Assembly: GCA_963737285.1 (NCBI GenBank)
Contig: CAVTRT010000003.1
Location: 2,852,001 to 2,916,000, forward strand
Direction: 5' to 3'
DNA: 64,000 bases
Origin: Trebonia sp963737285
GTDB taxonomy: Bacteria; Actinomycetota; Actinomycetes; Streptosporangiales; Streptosporangiaceae
The position numbers and the translations under genes were made by a program. The notes under the pieces were generated by a model. That model saw only the letters and a list, made by a program, of their open reading frames with translations. It was not told where the DNA came from and did no database searches. Position 1 is the first letter of the stretch. Each line of letters starts with the position of its first letter. This document shows, one piece after another, positions 9,838 to 18,478 of the stretch.

Positions 9838-11277
9838 TCAGAGCGTGAGGTGGCCGGTGACGAGAGGGAGGATGGCGGCGCCGGCGGCGCCGGCCATCAG
9901 CGACGCGGTTCCCGCCGTGTAGGCGGTCAGGGCGGCCCAGCGCCCGGCGAGCTGCAGGGCCTCCGCTCCGGACTCGGGCCGGGGCGGCAGGAATGCGGGG
10001 GCGAGCCAGCGCAGGTAGTAGAAGAGGCTGGCGATGGTGTTAACGGCGGCCAGGACGGCGAGCCAGCCGTAGCCGCCGTCGATGGCGGCGGTGAAGACTT
10101 GGAGCTTGCCAACGAAGACGCCGGCGGGCGGCGTGCCGACTAGGCCGAGCAGGCTGACGACGAGGACGGCGGCCAGGGCGGGATGGCGGGCAGCCAGGCC
10201 GCGGTAGTCACCGAGGGAGCGGGCGTTCGGGAGTTCGGCGGCGACCGCGAACGCGGCGATGTTCGTGGCGGCGTAGGCGACGAGGTAGAACAGCAGCGAG
10301 CGCAATGCGATGCCGCTGCGGGTAGCGACGGCGACGGCCATGAGCAGGTAACCCGCCTGGCTGATGGTGGAATAGGCGAGCAATCGCTTGACCGAGGCCT
10401 GGAAGAAGGCGGCGAGGTTGCCCAGGGTCATAGTGGCGGCGGCGGCGATCGCGACCAGCAGGGGCCAGTTCACCGCGGAGGCCGGGATCGCCACGGCGAG
10501 CAGCCGGATCAGGGCGACGAGGCCGCCAAGCTTGGGAACGGTGGTGACGAAGGCCGCGACCGGGACGCAGGCGCCTTCGGTGACGTCGGGTACCCAAAAG
10601 TGGGCGGGCACGCCGCCGGACTTGAACAGCAGCCCGCCGACCACGGCGACGACCCCGACGGCGGCGACGCCGTGCGGCCCGGCAGGCAGCGCCGTGCGGA
10701 GAGCCGCGTAGCCGGTCGCGTGGCCGGCACCGTAGAGCAGGGTGATCCCGGCGAGCATGACGACGCCGAGCAGGGCGCCCATCAAGTAGTACTTCAGTGC
10801 CGCCTCGGTGCCAGGGCCATCCTTGGCGAATCCCGCGAGGGCGTAGCCGGGGACGGAGGCGAGCAGGTACCCGGCGAACAGCAGCAGCAGGTCGTTGGCG
10901 CCGGCCAGTTCGATGGTGCCGAGGGCGGTCAGCTGCAGCAGCACGTAGAACTCGGTCTCTCGGGGGTGCGCGCGCATCGGGCGCGCGGCCAGCCCGATGA
11001 CCATGACGGTGGCTGCGGTCGCGACGACGCGGATGGTGTTGGTGGCGACGTCGATGGCATAGCTGGAACCGAAGTCCACGGTGGCCGCTCCGGCACTGGT
11101 GAATGCCGTGACGGCCAGTGCGGCCAGGCACGCGGCGGCCGAAAGCACCGGGATGATCGCCTGCCGACGGCGGGGTAGCCAGGACCCGGCAAGCAGCGCG
11201 GCCGCCGCGCTGACGGCCAGGATAATCTCCGGGGCCAGGGGCCCGAGCCGCAGGTTCACCGTGCCCCCCGCTCGCAC
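9838..11277 (-). CDS. nuoN: complex I-like membrane subunit NuoN
   Basis: The 479-residue protein is an antiporter-like membrane subunit with about 14 helices, of the NuoL/M/N family. GGLLFKSGGVPAHFWVPDV carries the conserved Lys/His of the half-channel (TM7-8), and RLLAYSTISQAGYLLM is the family block near TM10. It is the final gene of the eight-gene minus-strand operon and its stop ends the cluster. The annotated start is a GTG at 11277. A second GTG at 11259 just after a G-rich stretch is equally possible. The subunit would take part in proton pumping in the membrane, though this operon has no peripheral redox arm. Confidence 0.9.
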   Translation of the reverse strand: MRAGGTVNLRLGPLAPEIILAVSAAAALLAGSWLPRRRQAIIPVLSAAACLAALAVTAFTSAGAATVDFGSSYAIDVATNTIRVVATAATVMVIGLAARPMRAHPRETEFYVLLQLTALGTIELAGANDLLLLFAGYLLASVPGYALAGFAKDGPGTEAALKYYLMGALLGVVMLAGITLLYGAGHATGYAALRTALPAGPHGVAAVGVVAVVGGLLFKSGGVPAHFWVPDVTEGACVPVAAFVTTVPKLGGLVALIRLLAVAIPASAVNWPLLVAIAAAATMTLGNLAAFFQASVKRLLAYSTISQAGYLLMAVAVATRSGIALRSLLFYLVAYAATNIAAFAVAAELPNARSLGDYRGLAARHPALAAVLVVSLLGLVGTPPAGVFVGKLQVFTAAIDGGYGWLAVLAAVNTIASLFYYLRWLAPAFLPPRPESGAEALQLAGRWAALTAYTAGTASLMAGAAGAAILPLVTGHLTL

Positions 11278-11371
11278 CGGGGCGCCCAGAAGGCGACGCC
11301 TTCCCTCGCTCCCGCTCCTCGTCCCTCGTCACTCCCGCTCAGTCCACGCACCGCCGCGCCCCTCCCCTCAC

Positions 11372-12880
11372 TCACCGTGCCACCAGCGTGACCAGGGTGC
11401 GGGCAGCTGGCTCGATGACGTCCAGCAGGAACCGTGGTGCGACCCCGATGACCAGCGAGGCGACCAGCAGCGGGATGATGCTGGCCGCCTCGGCGAGGTG
11501 CAGGTCGGTCCAGGGCGCCGAGGCGCCGGGCGCGTCCGGGACCCGCAGCGGGCCGAGGAAGATCCGCTGCAGCGCCACGAGGAACAAGGCGGCGGTGATG
11601 AGGATGCCGGTGACCGAGATGGCGGTGGCCACCGCTGCCGAGGGCAGGCTGCCGGTGAAGATCTGGAACTCGGCGATGAAGCCGGACAGGCCAGGGATAC
11701 CGAGGGAGCCGAACGCCGCGACCGCGGTGACCCCGGCGAAGACCGGCGTGCGGGCGGCGAGCCCGGAGTAGGCGCCCATGTCGTAGGTGCGGCCGCGATC
11801 CAGCAAGACGCCGGACAGCAGGAACAGCGCGCCAGTGAGCAGGCCGTGGCTGACCATCTGGGTGACCGCCCCGGTGACGGCCAGAGCGCGGGTCGCAGCG
11901 GTGCTGCCGCCCAGCAGCCCAGCGGCGCCCACAGCGAGCAGGATGTAGCCCATGTGGTTGACCGACGTGTAAGCGATCATTCGCTTGAAGCTGTCCTGGG
12001 CGAGGGCGACGAGCGCCCCGTACACCACGGACACCGCGCCGATGACGACGAATACCAGGGCGTAGTGCCGCCACGTGGCGGGCAGCATCGGCATCGCGAT
12101 CCGGACGAATCCGTAGGTGCCCATCTTCAGCAGCACCCCGGCCAGGATCGCCGACGCCCCGGCAGGGGCCTCGGTATGCGCGGGCGGCAGCCAGGTGTGG
12201 AATGGCACCACCGGGGTCTTGACCGCCAGGCCGACGGCGAGCGCCAGCAGGACCAGGCCACCGTACAGTGCGCGTCCGCCCAGGGGGTCGGTCCGGATCA
12301 GGGTGACCATGTCGAAGGTGTGCGGGCGGGCCGCCAGGTACAGGCCGATGAAGCCGAGCAGCAGGGCAAGCGACCCGGTGAAGGTGTAGAGGAAGAACTT
12401 CAGCGACGCCGCGCGGGCCCGCTCGCCGTGCCCCCAGCCGGCGATGATGAAGTACATGCTGACGATGGACAGGTCGAAGAACACGAAGAACAAGATCAGG
12501 TCCAGGGCGGCGAACAGCCCCAGGGACACGGCCTGCAGGAACAGGAACAGGCACACGTAGGCCTTGACCCGGCGGGTCTCCCGCAGCGAGTACACCGCCA
12601 CGGCGAGGAAGAGCACGGCGGTGACCGCCAGCAGCGGCAGCGATAGCCCGTCAACGCCGACGTGGTAGCGGATGCCGACGCCGGGGATCCAGGGAACGTT
12701 TTCGGTCCAGCCGAACCCGCCGCGCGGCGCATACCCGGCCCAGGCGGCGGCGACCAAGCCGAGATCGGCGGCGGCGACGGCGACCCATGTCCAGGCGAAC
12801 ACGGCTCGCGGTGCTCGGCCCGGGATCGCGAGCAGTGCCAGCCCGGCGACGGCGGGCAGGAAGATGATGAGCGACAGCAT
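11372..12880 (-). CDS. nuoM: complex I-like membrane subunit NuoM
   Basis: The 502-residue antiporter-like subunit shows NuoM features: LSLPLLAVTAVLFLAV, then FFDLSIVSMYFIIAGWG with the family Glu replaced around TM5 by Asp/Ser context, VKTPVVPFHTWLPPAHTEAP carrying the conserved Lys and the HTWLPDAH-like motif, and RMIAYTSVNHMGYILL. The start follows GGTGAGGTGA at good spacing and lies only 3 bp after the nuoL stop. Length is normal for NuoM. A 94-bp gap separates it from nuoN. It is expected to be a proton- or cation-translocating membrane subunit. Confidence 0.92.
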   Translation of the reverse strand: MLSLIIFLPAVAGLALLAIPGRAPRAVFAWTWVAVAAADLGLVAAAWAGYAPRGGFGWTENVPWIPGVGIRYHVGVDGLSLPLLAVTAVLFLAVAVYSLRETRRVKAYVCLFLFLQAVSLGLFAALDLILFFVFFDLSIVSMYFIIAGWGHGERARAASLKFFLYTFTGSLALLLGFIGLYLAARPHTFDMVTLIRTDPLGGRALYGGLVLLALAVGLAVKTPVVPFHTWLPPAHTEAPAGASAILAGVLLKMGTYGFVRIAMPMLPATWRHYALVFVVIGAVSVVYGALVALAQDSFKRMIAYTSVNHMGYILLAVGAAGLLGGSTAATRALAVTGAVTQMVSHGLLTGALFLLSGVLLDRGRTYDMGAYSGLAARTPVFAGVTAVAAFGSLGIPGLSGFIAEFQIFTGSLPSAAVATAISVTGILITAALFLVALQRIFLGPLRVPDAPGASAPWTDLHLAEAASIIPLLVASLVIGVAPRFLLDVIEPAARTLVTLVAR

Positions 12881-12883
12881 CGG

Positions 12884-14764
12884 TCACCTCACCAGCACCA
12901 GGATTAGGGCGAGGACCACCAGCATCACGGCGGCCTGGGCGTAGTAGCTGTGCAGCTGCCCGGTCTGCGGGCGGCGGGCGAGCTGGCCGAGCGACCGCGC
13001 GGCCTGGCCGATACCGACGATCAGCCGGTCAACGCCGCCGTCGTCAATCCGGGCCGTCGCGGCAGCCAGCCGGATCGCAGTGCGGGCCATGCCGTCGACG
13101 GCGCGGTCGAGAACCTGGTCGTCGAACGCTGCCAGCGCCTTGGCCAGCGCCAAGACGGGCCCGGCGAGAAGGAAACGGCTGGCTTCCTCCAGGCGAAGCC
13201 ATCCGGTCAGCCAGCTCCAGGCTGCACGGGGCACTGGTACCGGCCGGGTGCCCCAGGCCCAGGCCGCCGCGCTGGCCGCCAGTGCGGCGACGGCGCTCAG
13301 CGCCAGCTCCCATCCGGTCGGCGACGGATCGCCGACGGTGCCAAGCGCCTGGCCGAGCGGCTCGGCGATGGCCGGCAGCGCCAGCACTCCCACCACAGCG
13401 GCCAGCAGCGCGAGGACCACCAGCGGCGGGCGCGCGACTGGTGCGACGCGGCGGGTGCCCGGCTGCTCGGTGTCATACCCCTGCGCCGCGTCGGTGGGCG
13501 CTGGCTGCCACACGCACCAGGTGGCCTTGGCGCTATAGACCGCCGAGATCACGGCCGCGGCCAGCCCAAGACCGTACAGGGCTGGGCTCGTGCGCAGCGC
13601 GGCGGCGAGTACCTCGTCCTTGGTCACCCACAGCGACCCGGGTGGCAGGCCGGCCAGCACCGCCGCGCCGACAGTGAACGTCGTCCCCGCCAGCGGGTAG
13701 CGGCGGGCGGCGCCGCGCAGCGCCGGGAGCTGCTTGGTGCCGAGCGCGGTCAGCCACGCCCCGGTGGCCAGGAACAGCAGGCTCTTGACGGCGGCGTGTG
13801 CCACCAGTTGCAGCACCCCGGCGCGGATCCCGCCGACCCCGGCGGCCAGCACTATGAATCCAACCTGGGCGCAGGTCGAGGCGGCGAGCAGCTGCTTCAG
13901 ATCCTCCTGCGCGACGGCGACCAGGCCCAGCAGCAGCGCGGTCACCACTCCGGCCCACGCTGTCAGCGGCGCCGCCCACCCAGACGCGGCCAGCAGGGCA
14001 TGACTACGCAGCAGCAGGTACGCGCCTGCGGCCACCATGGTCGCCGAGTGCAGCAGTGCCGAAACCGGGCTGGGTCCCTCCATGGCCCGGGACAGCCAGA
14101 AGCTAAACGGCAGCTGCGCCGACTTGCCCAGCGCCGCCAGCACCACTCCAGCGGCGATCACGGCCAGCCATGGCGCCGACGCGTGCGGCAGGCCGGCCAG
14201 GCGCAGTCCTGGTATGCCGCCGGCCAGCGCCGCACCGGCCGCCACGTACAGGCCGAGATCGGCGGCACGGGTAGTCAGGAACGCCGTGTTCGCCGCGGTG
14301 ACCCGGCGCGGCTGGCGCCACCAGTAGCCGATCAGCGCGTAGCTGGCCGCGCCCATCGCCTCCCAACCCATCAGCAGGAGCGGCAGCGTCGCGGCGGTAA
14401 CGGTGACCAGCATCGCGGCGGCGAAGCCCAGCATGAGCCCGAAGAACCGGCCCCGGTTCTCTTCCGGTCGCAGCTCCCCGGCGGCGAACACCAGCACGAC
14501 CAGCGTCACTGTGGCCACCGTAACCACCATGACGGCGGACAGCCCGTCTACCTGGACTGCTGCGGCGATGCCGTCTAGCATCGGCGCCGACGCGGTCGGC
14601 CGCACCACCGCCGCCGCGCAGGCCAGCGCCAGGGTGACCGCGGCGACCGCCACCCCAGTGGCGGGCGCGACTGCGGCCGTCCGCGTCCCGGCCACGGCCA
14701 GGGCGGCGCCGCCCGCCAGCGGCACCGCCGGCAGCAGCCACGCTAGCCACGCCGCCCCGCTCAC
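12884..14764 (-). CDS. nuoL: complex I-like membrane subunit NuoL
   Basis: This 626-residue protein is NuoL-like, the distal antiporter subunit, with about 16 helices. LLLMGWEAMGAASYALIGYWW holds the conserved TM5 Glu. KSAQLPFSFWLSRAMEGPSP is the NuoL block with Lys and the P-S-P turn, followed by SALLHSATMVAAGAYLL. The C-terminal part keeps the long amphipathic helix region before a final membrane segment (AAVMLVVLALILVLV). The GTG start at 14764 lies 28 bp after nuoK. Full length and intact motifs indicate a working transporter module even though the operon lacks the NADH-oxidising subunits. Confidence 0.92.
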   Translation of the reverse strand: MSGAAWLAWLLPAVPLAGGAALAVAGTRTAAVAPATGVAVAAVTLALACAAAVVRPTASAPMLDGIAAAVQVDGLSAVMVVTVATVTLVVLVFAAGELRPEENRGRFFGLMLGFAAAMLVTVTAATLPLLLMGWEAMGAASYALIGYWWRQPRRVTAANTAFLTTRAADLGLYVAAGAALAGGIPGLRLAGLPHASAPWLAVIAAGVVLAALGKSAQLPFSFWLSRAMEGPSPVSALLHSATMVAAGAYLLLRSHALLAASGWAAPLTAWAGVVTALLLGLVAVAQEDLKQLLAASTCAQVGFIVLAAGVGGIRAGVLQLVAHAAVKSLLFLATGAWLTALGTKQLPALRGAARRYPLAGTTFTVGAAVLAGLPPGSLWVTKDEVLAAALRTSPALYGLGLAAAVISAVYSAKATWCVWQPAPTDAAQGYDTEQPGTRRVAPVARPPLVVLALLAAVVGVLALPAIAEPLGQALGTVGDPSPTGWELALSAVAALAASAAAWAWGTRPVPVPRAAWSWLTGWLRLEEASRFLLAGPVLALAKALAAFDDQVLDRAVDGMARTAIRLAAATARIDDGGVDRLIVGIGQAARSLGQLARRPQTGQLHSYYAQAAVMLVVLALILVLVR

Positions 14765-14792
14765 TGGACTTCCCGCTCGCCTCGGAGCTCGC

Positions 14793-15095
14793 TCAATGCT
14801 TCAGGTCTGCGGCCATGTCGGTAATGTCCACCTCCCCCGCCCGGAAGATCGCGCTGACCACGGCGAACCCGAACGCCATCTCCATCGCCATCGCTACCAC
14901 CACGACCACCACGATGACCTGGCCGGCATCGGCCGGGGCGACGTAATGCCAGAACGCCCCGGCCGCGATCATGACCCCGTTGAGCATCAGCTCCAGGCCC
15001 ATCATGATCATCACGATCGACTGCTGAGACAGGGCCCCGTACAGGCCGATCGCGAACAGGCCCGCCGCGAGCAGCAGGAACAGCTGCAGCATCAC
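14793..15095 (-). CDS. nuoK: complex I-like membrane subunit NuoK
   Basis: The 100-residue, three-helix protein matches NuoK in size and motif: LSQQSIVMIMMGLELMLNGVMI contains the conserved TM2 Glu, and VVAMAMEMAFGFAVVSAIF contains the second membrane Glu in TM3. Both are key to the proton path. Its start overlaps the nuoJ stop by 4 bp (ATGA). It sits in the usual J-K-L order. Confidence 0.93.
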   Translation of the reverse strand: MMLQLFLLLAAGLFAIGLYGALSQQSIVMIMMGLELMLNGVMIAAGAFWHYVAPADAGQVIVVVVVVAMAMEMAFGFAVVSAIFRAGEVDITDMAADLKH

Positions 15096-15652
15096 CGGCC
15101 CACCCCGCCCCGCACCGGGTCCGTCGGTGGCCTGCGCTTCAGGTCGTCACCGAACCGGTCGTAGCGGCCGCGACGGGTGGCCAGCACAACGGCCCCGACC
15201 ATGGTGGCGAACAAGGCGATCCCGAGCGTCACCATGGTCAGCATCTGCGGCCCCATCAGCGCAGTCCCGAGCTGGAAGGTGGCGTCCCGCGGCGACGCGC
15301 CGACCCGGTGCGGCCACAGGACGAGGAAGATACCGACCGCAAGCAGCCCGAAGACCGCGATGCTGATCGCCAGCGAGCCGCGCTTGTTGTGGAACATCGC
15401 CATCGGCATCAGCCCGGCCGGGTTCATCATGTACGCGATCATGAAAACGGCCATGATCACCATCTCCATGATCATCATCAAGATCACCACAACGCCGAGG
15501 TAGGCCAGGCCCAGCACAATGAGCAGCCCGCCGGAGGCCAGGAACGACACCAGCAGCGCGATCGTGGCCCGGGCCATCGACCCGAACCTGAACACCAGGA
15601 AACCGCTGGCCGCCGCCAGCGGCCCCAGGATCCAGAAAACCGCGGTCGTCAA
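15092..15652 (-). CDS. nuoJ: complex I-like membrane subunit NuoJ
   Basis: This 186-residue protein with five predicted helices is NuoJ-like: VFRFGSMARATIALLVSF near the N-terminus and LAYLGVVVILMMIMEMVIMAVF, the TM3 region that forms the pi-bulge in complex I. I start it at a TTG (15652) overlapping the nuoH stop as TTGA. The longer open frame upstream only reads through nuoH in a wrong frame. The hydrophilic C-terminal tail (RRGRYDRFGDDLKRR) is longer than in many NuoJ proteins. It is translationally coupled to both neighbours. Confidence 0.88.
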   Translation of the reverse strand: MTTAVFWILGPLAAASGFLVFRFGSMARATIALLVSFLASGGLLIVLGLAYLGVVVILMMIMEMVIMAVFMIAYMMNPAGLMPMAMFHNKRGSLAISIAVFGLLAVGIFLVLWPHRVGASPRDATFQLGTALMGPQMLTMVTLGIALFATMVGAVVLATRRGRYDRFGDDLKRRPPTDPVRGGVGR

Positions 15653-16593
15653 GGCGGTCCTCCAACCGCCAGCACGACAATGGACGCCGCCAGCACCTGG
15701 GCGATCATCAGCGGGATCAGCACCACCCAGGCCACCTCGGCGTACCGGTCCGCACGGACCATCGGGACACGGTGGCCTGCCCATACCAGCAGCGCCAGCA
15801 CCGCCAGGGTCTTGACCGCCGACCATGCCCAGGCCGGCAGCAGCGGCCCGGCACCACCGCCGAGGAACAACGGCACGGCCATCCCCGCCCCGGCGGCCAG
15901 CAGCAGGAACCGACCCGCCTGCAGCATTAGCCGGTCAGGACCAGACAGCTCGGCCGCCACCCCGCCTGCCAGGTCACGCCCCGCCGGGTAGGCGAACGGG
16001 CCGAGGAAGCTGAACGCGTACGCGCTCACCAGGTACACCACGAACGCGGCGGGCATCCACGCCGCGAACCACAGGTGCCCGCCCTGCGCGGCGGCGATCG
16101 ACGCCACGCTCAGCGACCGTGCACCGACCGCGGCGCAGATCAGCGCGAACATCAGCGGCAGCTGATACGCCAGTCCCTGGGCGACGAACCTGTATCCCCC
16201 TACCAGGCTCAGCACCGAGTTAGGTCCCCATCCGGCCATCCAGACGGCGGTCCAGGTAAGGACCTCCATCGCGTTGAACCACACCACCCCCACGCTCATC
16301 CGGCTCACCGCAACACCGCCGAACGGGATCACCACTGCCGACGCCGCCCCCGCGGTCGGCACGGCCAGCAGCCCCAGCCGCCACAGCAGGGAATCGGGCG
16401 CCAGCGTGGTACGCCGCTGGGCCGCCAGCAGCCTCGGCACCTCCGCCAGCGGCGCCGTGAGCACCGCCACGGTCACCCGGCGACCCGCCGACCGTGCCGC
16501 CAGCAGCGCGCCACCCGCGACCGCAGCCACGGCGTACACGGCGAGCACCGCCGGAACCAGCAGCACTGCCCACGCAGGCGCGCTACCCGCCAT
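15649..16593 (-). CDS. nuoH: divergent complex I-like subunit NuoH
   Basis: The 314-residue, eight-helix protein occupies the nuoH position and keeps part of the family pattern: VEVPRLLAAQRRT-like loop, VWFNAMEVLTW, GGYRFVAQGLAYQLPLM (cf. the quinone-site GSYRA..Q...YE segment of NuoH) and FLGPFAYPAGRDL (cf. the PFDLPEAE loop). In that last loop the acidic residues expected in canonical NuoH are largely missing, so the quinone chamber is altered. The start at 16593 overlaps the end of the His/Met-rich gene by 11 bp; an upstream frame extension is rejected. I assign NuoH from operon position plus these motifs, and conventional quinone chemistry is doubtful. Confidence 0.8.
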   Translation of the reverse strand: MAGSAPAWAVLLVPAVLAVYAVAAVAGGALLAARSAGRRVTVAVLTAPLAEVPRLLAAQRRTTLAPDSLLWRLGLLAVPTAGAASAVVIPFGGVAVSRMSVGVVWFNAMEVLTWTAVWMAGWGPNSVLSLVGGYRFVAQGLAYQLPLMFALICAAVGARSLSVASIAAAQGGHLWFAAWMPAAFVVYLVSAYAFSFLGPFAYPAGRDLAGGVAAELSGPDRLMLQAGRFLLLAAGAGMAVPLFLGGGAGPLLPAWAWSAVKTLAVLALLVWAGHRVPMVRADRYAEVAWVVLIPLMIAQVLAASIVVLAVGGPP

Positions 16594-17815
16594 GACCGTG
16601 ACCCGCCGAGACCGGTGCCGCAAGCTCGTCCGGATCGGGGTCCAGGCTTGCGACTACCAGCCGCGCAGCTGCCAGCTCACCGCCCTCAAGCAGCCCCGGC
16701 AGCAGTTCAAGCAGCGTTGCCGACGGGGGCTGCCCGTCGCCTCGGCCACGCGGCGGATCCAGCGCTGAGTCCCCGAGCGGCGAGGCATCATCAAGCAGGC
16801 GGGCCAGGTCCGCCAGGTCGCCACACCAGCGACGGTAGCGGGCCGTGACATCCCCGTCGGCACGCACCGCCCGGCCAGCCGCGTGGTCCGCGTCCAGTAT
16901 CCCCATGCCCCGGGTCGACCATGCGAGCACCCGTGATCGGCCCACCCGCCCGGCCAGCCGCCGCACCGCTGGTGCCAGCCGCGAGGCCGAGGCGTCGGAC
17001 AGCACCTCGCCCCGCAGCATCCGGGCGGCCGAGGCCGCATCATCCCAGCCGGCGACCGCGAGGAACCGCCCGAGGCTGTCCAGATGCGCCGCGGCCCGCC
17101 GCCGCGCCGCCAGCCCGGCCGTGACCTGCTCACCCGTGGCGGCCCGCCGCCATGGCTCGTCCCAGAACGACCCGACACCCGCAGTCAGGCCCAGGAAACC
17201 TGCCTCGGCCTGCTGCACCACATCGCCTTGCAACGTCACGCGCACCACCAGCCCGGCCGGCCAGTCCGGCAGTAGCGGGCCGAGCGGCACATGCAGCAGG
17301 TCCAGCGTCAGCCCGTCCCGGTCCCCGCCCCGGTCCGCCATTGGCAGGCCGTCCGGCATCCCCATGCCGCCCATGTCATGGCCGTGGTGCTCCCGGCTCA
17401 TGTCACCGCCCTGGCTGCCGTGGCCCATGTCCTGATGGCGGTGACCGCCGCCGACCGCGTCGGACATGGTGGGCCCGCCATGGGGCGCTTTGTGCCGCTG
17501 ACCCGCGACACTAGCCAGCTCCGCGCGGGCGGCATCCAGGGCGGCCGTGACCTCGCCCGGCTTCCCGGCACGGGCACGGGCACGCGGGGCGGGAACCGCC
17601 GCCCACGCTGCCTCTACCGCGTCGCCGATGTCCTCACCCGGCGTCCCGGCGACCAGCAGGATGTCGGCGTCAGCTGGAGTCATGGCGGCCGGCCAGCCGC
17701 GCCGACGCAGCAGTTCCTCCGCGGCCAGCCGCACCTGCACCGCCCCGGGCATGGCGGCTACCAGCACGTGCGGCCGGTAGGCCCCGGCCCGCAGCAACAG
17801 GCCCGTCACGCCCAC
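16583..17815 (-). CDS. unusual His/Met-rich protein in place of nuoB-nuoG; possible degenerate NuoB-NuoD fusion
   Basis: I do not recognise a named family. Three parts are visible in 410 residues. Residues about 10-85 (RPHVLVAAMPGAV, PADADILLVAGTPGEDI) resemble the NuoB core, where A-D-L-L-I-V-A-G-T occurs. Residues about 105-170 form a His/Met/Asp/Gly-rich linker (HRHQDMGHG, HHGHDMGGMGMPDG), likely metal-binding or flexible. From about residue 175, LLHVPLGPLLPDWPAGLVVR followed by VTLQGDVVQQAEAGFL parallels the NuoD opening GPQHPATHGVLRL...LDGE. Only one Cys is present in the protein, so no N2-type Fe-S cluster can be bound. It sits exactly between nuoA and nuoH. The GTG at 17815 overlaps nuoA; a GTG at 17809 forming GTGA is an alternative start. 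A structural adaptor is inferred. Confidence 0.7.
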   Translation of the reverse strand: MGVTGLLLRAGAYRPHVLVAAMPGAVQVRLAAEELLRRRGWPAAMTPADADILLVAGTPGEDIGDAVEAAWAAVPAPRARARAGKPGEVTAALDAARAELASVAGQRHKAPHGGPTMSDAVGGGHRHQDMGHGSQGGDMSREHHGHDMGGMGMPDGLPMADRGGDRDGLTLDLLHVPLGPLLPDWPAGLVVRVTLQGDVVQQAEAGFLGLTAGVGSFWDEPWRRAATGEQVTAGLAARRRAAAHLDSLGRFLAVAGWDDAASAARMLRGEVLSDASASRLAPAVRRLAGRVGRSRVLAWSTRGMGILDADHAAGRAVRADGDVTARYRRWCGDLADLARLLDDASPLGDSALDPPRGRGDGQPPSATLLELLPGLLEGGELAAARLVVASLDPDPDELAAPVSAGHGHGG

Positions 17816-18156
17816 CTCAGGGCACCCTCACGCCACGCGTACGCCACGCCAGCCAGCAGGATCCCCAGGAAGGCGAACATCTCGATCACGCTGCTCGCGC
17901 CCACCGCCGAGATCACCAGCGTCCACGGGTACATGAAGATCATCTCCATGTCGAAGGCCAGGAACAGCATCGTGATCGCGAACCAGCGCACGTGGAACCG
18001 GCTCATCGCGTGCTCAGCCGACGGCAGGCCGCCGCAGAACGGCATCGCCTGCAACGGAGAGCGCGCCACGCACGCCTGCCACCAGATCGCGTAGACCGTG
18101 CCGCACGCCAGCAGTACCAGCCCGAGCAGCGCCGCGGCAGCCGTGAATGCGCTCAT
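17806..18156 (-). CDS. nuoA: complex I-like membrane subunit NuoA
   Basis: The 116-residue, three-helix protein matches NuoA. MPFCGGLPSAEHAMSRFHVRW is the cytoplasmic loop, in which canonical NuoA has CG-P...G..R.RF, and FLAFDMEMIFMYPW is the TM2 signature (F-D-x-E-x-x-F-x-x-P-W). I choose the ATG at 18156 because it gives normal family length and has a G-rich Shine-Dalgarno (GGGGAT) about 9 bases upstream. A longer frame to 18243 would add a low-complexity Gly/Pro leader. It is the first gene of the operon nuoA-X-H-J-K-L-M-N. Confidence 0.9.
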   Translation of the reverse strand: MSAFTAAAALLGLVLLACGTVYAIWWQACVARSPLQAMPFCGGLPSAEHAMSRFHVRWFAITMLFLAFDMEMIFMYPWTLVISAVGASSVIEMFAFLGILLAGVAYAWREGALRWA

Positions 18157-18348
18157 CCCGTCCGATCCCCCTGATCCGCCACGTGGCGGCGCTCCAGCCG
18201 GGCCAGGCAAGCTGCCCGGATAGCCTGGCCCGGCGTTCATCACTTTGCGTGATCAAGGTACTACACCATCACCACCATGGCATCAGCGATGATCGCGCGT
18301 GTTGGGAACCGGACCAGACAGGCACGGCTCCCAGAACCAGGAATCCCG

Positions 18349-18402
18349 ATGGTCATTGTCACGCGGGAGTTCGACGCTCCGCGCGACCTGGTGTTCGCGC
18401 CC
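18349..18402 (+). pseudogene. short remnant of an SRPBCC/AHSA1-type protein
   Basis: An ATG at 18349 opens MVIVTREFDAPRDLVFA, which resembles the first strand and helix of activator-of-Hsp90-ATPase-1 (START-like) proteins. The similarity ends after about 17 residues and the rest of the 76-codon frame is unrelated. It is a decayed 5' stub in the 322-bp gap between nuoA and the GtrA gene, on the opposite strand to both. The remainder of the gap shows nothing recognisable. Confidence 0.4.
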
Positions 18403-18478
18403 GCTACCGGCCGGCCCGGTAGCAGCCTGCCCGGCGCGCGGATCGCCGGATTGGGCACGCGTTACCCGACCGCGGGCG

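Noticed and set aside
10183..14578. Long plus-strand frames (331, 521 and 542 codons) opposite nuoN, nuoM and nuoL
   Set aside because: Gly/Arg/Gln/Asp-rich shadows caused by high GC at third codon positions; no domains, and the opposite strand carries clear Nuo subunits.
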